Source: JAOUEA01 sp963810915
GTDB lineage: Bacteria > Actinomycetota > UBA4738 > HRBIN12
Length of the DNA: 64,000 bases
NCBI GenBank assembly: GCA_963810915.1
Contig: CAWEPH010000001.1
Coordinates: forward strand, 496,001 to 560,000
Direction: 5' to 3'
A program made the translations under genes and the position numbers. Shown in pieces: positions 61,691 through 64,000 of the stretch. Under the pieces are notes generated by a model, which was given only the letters and a program-made list of their open reading frames with translations, was not told the DNA's origin and searched no databases. Position 1 is the stretch's first letter; the number at the start of each line of letters is the position of its first letter.

Positions 61691-62259
61691 GCGGGAGGCT
61701 GCTCGACGCCGACGACGTGCGGAGGGCCCTCACCCGCATCGCGCACGAGATCCTCGAACGTGACAAGGGAGGCGAGGGCGTCGCTCTGATCGGCATCGCC
61801 AACCGCGGCGACCACCTCGCGCGCAGGCTCGCCACAGAGATCGGGCGCATCGAGGGGCGCGAGGTCCCGGTCGGCGTCCTCGACATCACGTTCTATCGCG
61901 ACGACATCGGGCTGAAGGCCGAGGCTCCCGAGGTTCACGAGACGCGGATCGGCTTCGACGTCAGCGGGAAGACGCTCGTGCTCGTGGATGACGTCCTGTT
62001 CACCGGACGCACCATCCGCGCCGCGATGGACGCCTTGATGGACTTCGGGCGACCGACGCGGATCCAGCTGGCGGTCCTGGTCGACAGGGGCCATCGCGAG
62101 CTCCCCATCCGCGCGGACTTCGTGGGGAAGAACGTGCCGACGAGGCGCGCCGACGACGTCCGGGTGCTGGTGAGCGAGCTCGACGGCGAGGACGCGGTCG
62201 TGATCGAGGAGTCGCCCGCGGACCGCCCGGTCGCGGTGGAGGAGGGGACGCGGTCGTGA
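61687..62259 (+). CDS. pyrR: PyrR bifunctional pyrimidine regulator/uracil phosphoribosyltransferase (190 aa)
   Basis: RNA-binding regulator of the pyr operon. LLDADDVRRALTRIAHEILE, GIANRGDHLARRLA, and the PRPP motif VLVDDVLFTGRTIRAAMDAL near residue 100; DRGHRELPIRADFVGKNVPT is the PyrR-specific block. Start TTG 61687 overlaps the leader ORF stop; see that entry for the longer alternative. pyrB overlaps its end by four bases. Confidence 0.93.
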   Translation: MSGRLLDADDVRRALTRIAHEILERDKGGEGVALIGIANRGDHLARRLATEIGRIEGREVPVGVLDITFYRDDIGLKAEAPEVHETRIGFDVSGKTLVLVDDVLFTGRTIRAAMDALMDFGRPTRIQLAVLVDRGHRELPIRADFVGKNVPTRRADDVRVLVSELDGEDAVVIEESPADRPVAVEEGTRS

Positions 62260-63188
62260 ACAAGCACCTGCTCTCGATGGATGACGTCACCGCCGACGAT
62301 GTCGTGCGCATCCTGGACACGGCGGAATCCTTCCGCGAGGTGGGCACGCGGGTGATCAAGAAGGTGCCGGCTCTGCGCGGGCGCACGGTCGTCAACTTCT
62401 TCCTCGAGAACTCGACACGCACGCGCATCTCGTTCGAGCTCGCCGCGAAGCGCCTCTCGGCCGACGTGATCAACTTCAGCGCGAGCGGCACCAGCGTCGC
62501 GAAGGGCGAGAGCCTGAAGGACTCGGCGCTCACGCTGCAGGCGATGGGCGCCGACGCCATCGTGATCCGGCATTCCTCCAGCGGCTCCCCGCTCCAGCTG
62601 ACGCGGTGGGTGTCCGGACACGTCCTGAACGCGGGGGACGGAACGCACGAACACCCCACGCAGGCGCTGCTGGACCTCTACACGATGCGCGAGAGGCTCG
62701 GGCGGCTCGAGGGCCTCCGCGTGGCGATCGTGGGGGACGTGCTGCACTCGCGGGTGGCGCGATCGCTCAGCTTCGGACTGGTGAAGATGGGCGCGGAGAT
62801 CACGTTGATCGGGCCGCCCACGCTGATCCCGCCCGACGCCCCGCAATGGGGCGTGAACGTGAGCTACGACATCGGATCCGTCCTGCCGAAGCTGGACGTC
62901 TGCTACATGCTCCGCGTGCAGCGTGAGCGTCAGCGCCTCGAGTACTTCCCCAGCGTGCGCGAGTACAACCGGCTCTTCGGCCTCACGAGCGCCCGCGCCG
63001 CCCTGCTGCCCGAGGGCGCGTTCATCATGCACCCGGGGCCCATGAACCGGGGGGTGGAGATCGACTCCGACGTCGCGGACCTCCCGCAGGCGCTGATCGA
63101 AGAGCAGGTGACGAACGGCATCGCGATCCGGATGTCGCTCCTGTACCTCTTGCTCGGCGGCGGGGGAGAGGTGGCCCTCGATGCCTGA
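62256..63188 (+). CDS. pyrB: Aspartate carbamoyltransferase catalytic subunit (310 aa)
   Basis: First committed step of pyrimidine synthesis. Carbamoyl-phosphate motif NFFLENSTRTRISFELAAKR near residue 50, then HPTQALLDLYTM, GDVLHSRVARS, MLRVQRERQ and MHPGPMNRGVEI. No pyrI regulatory-chain gene follows; pyrC overlaps by eight bases. Confidence 0.97.
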   Translation: MNKHLLSMDDVTADDVVRILDTAESFREVGTRVIKKVPALRGRTVVNFFLENSTRTRISFELAAKRLSADVINFSASGTSVAKGESLKDSALTLQAMGADAIVIRHSSSGSPLQLTRWVSGHVLNAGDGTHEHPTQALLDLYTMRERLGRLEGLRVAIVGDVLHSRVARSLSFGLVKMGAEITLIGPPTLIPPDAPQWGVNVSYDIGSVLPKLDVCYMLRVQRERQRLEYFPSVREYNRLFGLTSARAALLPEGAFIMHPGPMNRGVEIDSDVADLPQALIEEQVTNGIAIRMSLLYLLLGGGGEVALDA

Positions 63189-64000
63189 GCGCATCGCGTT
63201 CACCGGCGCACGCGTGATCGATCCGACGACCGGCCACGACGACCTCGCCGACGTCCTGGTCGAGGGCCCGACGATCGCCGCGATCGGGACGCAGGTCGAC
63301 ACGGACGGCGCGGAGATCATCGACGTCGCCGGATGCGTGCTCGCGCCCGGGCTCGTCGATCTCCACACGCACCTGCGCGAACCCGGCTTCGAGGCCAAGG
63401 AGACCATCGAGACGGGCACGCGGGCCGCGGCCGTCGGCGGGTTCACCGCCGTGGCGTCGATGGCCAACACCGACCCCGTCACGGATCATGCGGGCGTCGT
63501 CGCCGAGATCCGCGACAAGGCGGCCGAGGCCGGGCTCTGCGACGTCTATCCCGTGGGCGCCATCACCAAGGGGCTCGAAGGGGAGACCATCGCGGAGATG
63601 GGCGAGATGGTGGCGGCGGGCGTGCGCGTCTTCAGCGACGACGGTCACTGCGTGCCCTCGGCGCGCCTGTTGCGTAACGCGCTCACCTACGCGAAGGCGT
63701 TCCCCGAGGACATCGTCTTGGCGGACCATTGCGAGGACGCCGCGCTGGTCGAGGGCGGCCAGATGCACGAAGGCGTGAACTCCTACACGCTCGGACTGGC
63801 GGGACGCCCGGCGGAAGCGGAAGAGGTGGTCGTGGCGCGTGACCTGGCCATGGCGCGCCTGACCGGCGGGCGGATCCACGTCTGCCACGTGACGAGCGCC
63901 CGGGCGGTAGCGGCGATCCGACGGGCCAAGGCCGAGGGGATCCGCGTCACGGCGGAGGTGACCCCGCATCACCTGGTGTTCACGGACGATGACCTCCGCA
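63181..64000 (+). CDS. pyrC: Dihydroorotase, 3' truncated by the window (at least 273 aa)
   Basis: Zinc amidohydrolase that closes or opens the dihydroorotate ring. DLHTHLREPGFEAKETIETG gives the HxH metal site and substrate Arg near residue 60; then GGFTAVASMANTDPVT, FSDDGHCVPS, ADHCEDAALV, HVCHVTSARAV and TAEVTPHHLVFTD with further metal ligands. The C-terminal part lies beyond position 64000. ATG 63181 lies inside the pyrB end. Confidence 0.95.
   Translation, partial: MPERIAFTGARVIDPTTGHDDLADVLVEGPTIAAIGTQVDTDGAEIIDVAGCVLAPGLVDLHTHLREPGFEAKETIETGTRAAAVGGFTAVASMANTDPVTDHAGVVAEIRDKAAEAGLCDVYPVGAITKGLEGETIAEMGEMVAAGVRVFSDDGHCVPSARLLRNALTYAKAFPEDIVLADHCEDAALVEGGQMHEGVNSYTLGLAGRPAEAEEVVVARDLAMARLTGGRIHVCHVTSARAVAAIRRAKAEGIRVTAEVTPHHLVFTDDDLR

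Overview
The window reads as chromosomal DNA of a high-GC actinobacterium (Actinomycetota), probably a deep-branching uncultured lineage. Evidence: very high GC, frequent GTG and TTG starts, many 4-base GTGA/ATGA overlaps, TANNNT -10 boxes 6-10 bases before start codons (leaderless promoters), and a gene order that follows the Mycobacterium tuberculosis Rv2614c-Rv2533c region almost step by step. That order is thrS, HIT, phosphatidyltransferase-like, acyltransferase, pimA, pdxST, yebC, ruvCAB, yajC, secDF, apt, rel, dtd, MBL hydrolase, hisS, aspS, rarA, alaS, ruvX, mltG, aroE, aroC, aroK, aroB, aroQ, Xaa-Pro peptidase, efp, nusB. No insertion sequence, prophage, CRISPR array or rRNA is visible. 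There is one tRNA, Val(CAC).

Layout. 1-0.43 kb: 3' end of an N-acyl-D-amino-acid deacylase. 0.75-5.1 kb: tRNA-Val, an alpha/beta hydrolase and a MacB/FtsX-type ABC exporter. 5.1-8.3 kb: a small membrane protein (minus strand), thrS, a HIT-family Ap4A-phosphorylase-like gene and DUF423. 8.3-10.4 kb: EF-G-like GTPase (minus). 10.5-14.5 kb: phosphatidylinositol mannoside-type locus (degenerate phosphatidyltransferase, acyltransferase, GT4 mannosyltransferase), then lemA-htpX. 14.7-18.1 kb: DUF3048 protein, PLP synthase pdxST, yebC. 18.2-20.8 kb: secreted Asp-box (VPS10/sialidase-like) protein. 20.9-27.6 kb: Holliday-junction genes ruvCAB, then yajC, an HD phosphohydrolase, secD and secF. 27.6-40.0 kb: apt, rel, dtd, MBL hydrolase, hisS, aspS, F420/FMN oxidoreductase, rarA, DUF948, alaS, ruvX. 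40.1-42.0 kb: mltG, aroE. 42.1-55.9 kb: a type IV pilus island (Roadblock/LC7-like protein, pilB, pilT, pilC, pilA, three further pilin-like proteins, pilD, a MerR/excisionase-type HTH protein, pilM, pilN, pilO and a PilP-like protein), with no secretin. 56.0-61.3 kb: aroC-aroK-aroB-aroQ, Xaa-Pro peptidase, efp, nusB, with tatA convergent. 61.5-64 kb: pyr operon with a PyrR-binding leader (pyrR, pyrB, start of pyrC).

Two things stand out. First, the pilus island sits exactly between aroE and aroC, two shikimate genes that neighbour each other in many actinobacteria, and it opens with a Roadblock/LC7-like regulator candidate. Second, SecD carries a roughly 220-residue insertion in its first extracytoplasmic domain, made of repeated cysteine-pair modules joined by Ser/Pro/Ala/Thr-rich linkers.

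A caution for any reader: about thirty single-base frameshifts interrupt about fifteen otherwise well-conserved genes, ten of them in secD. Most are one extra base beside a G or C run, and about two thirds lie between 20.9 and 26.7 kb. Each restores a family-typical protein when corrected, so I treat them as probable sequencing or assembly errors, not gene decay. Coordinates below span the whole interrupted gene and give the position of each break.
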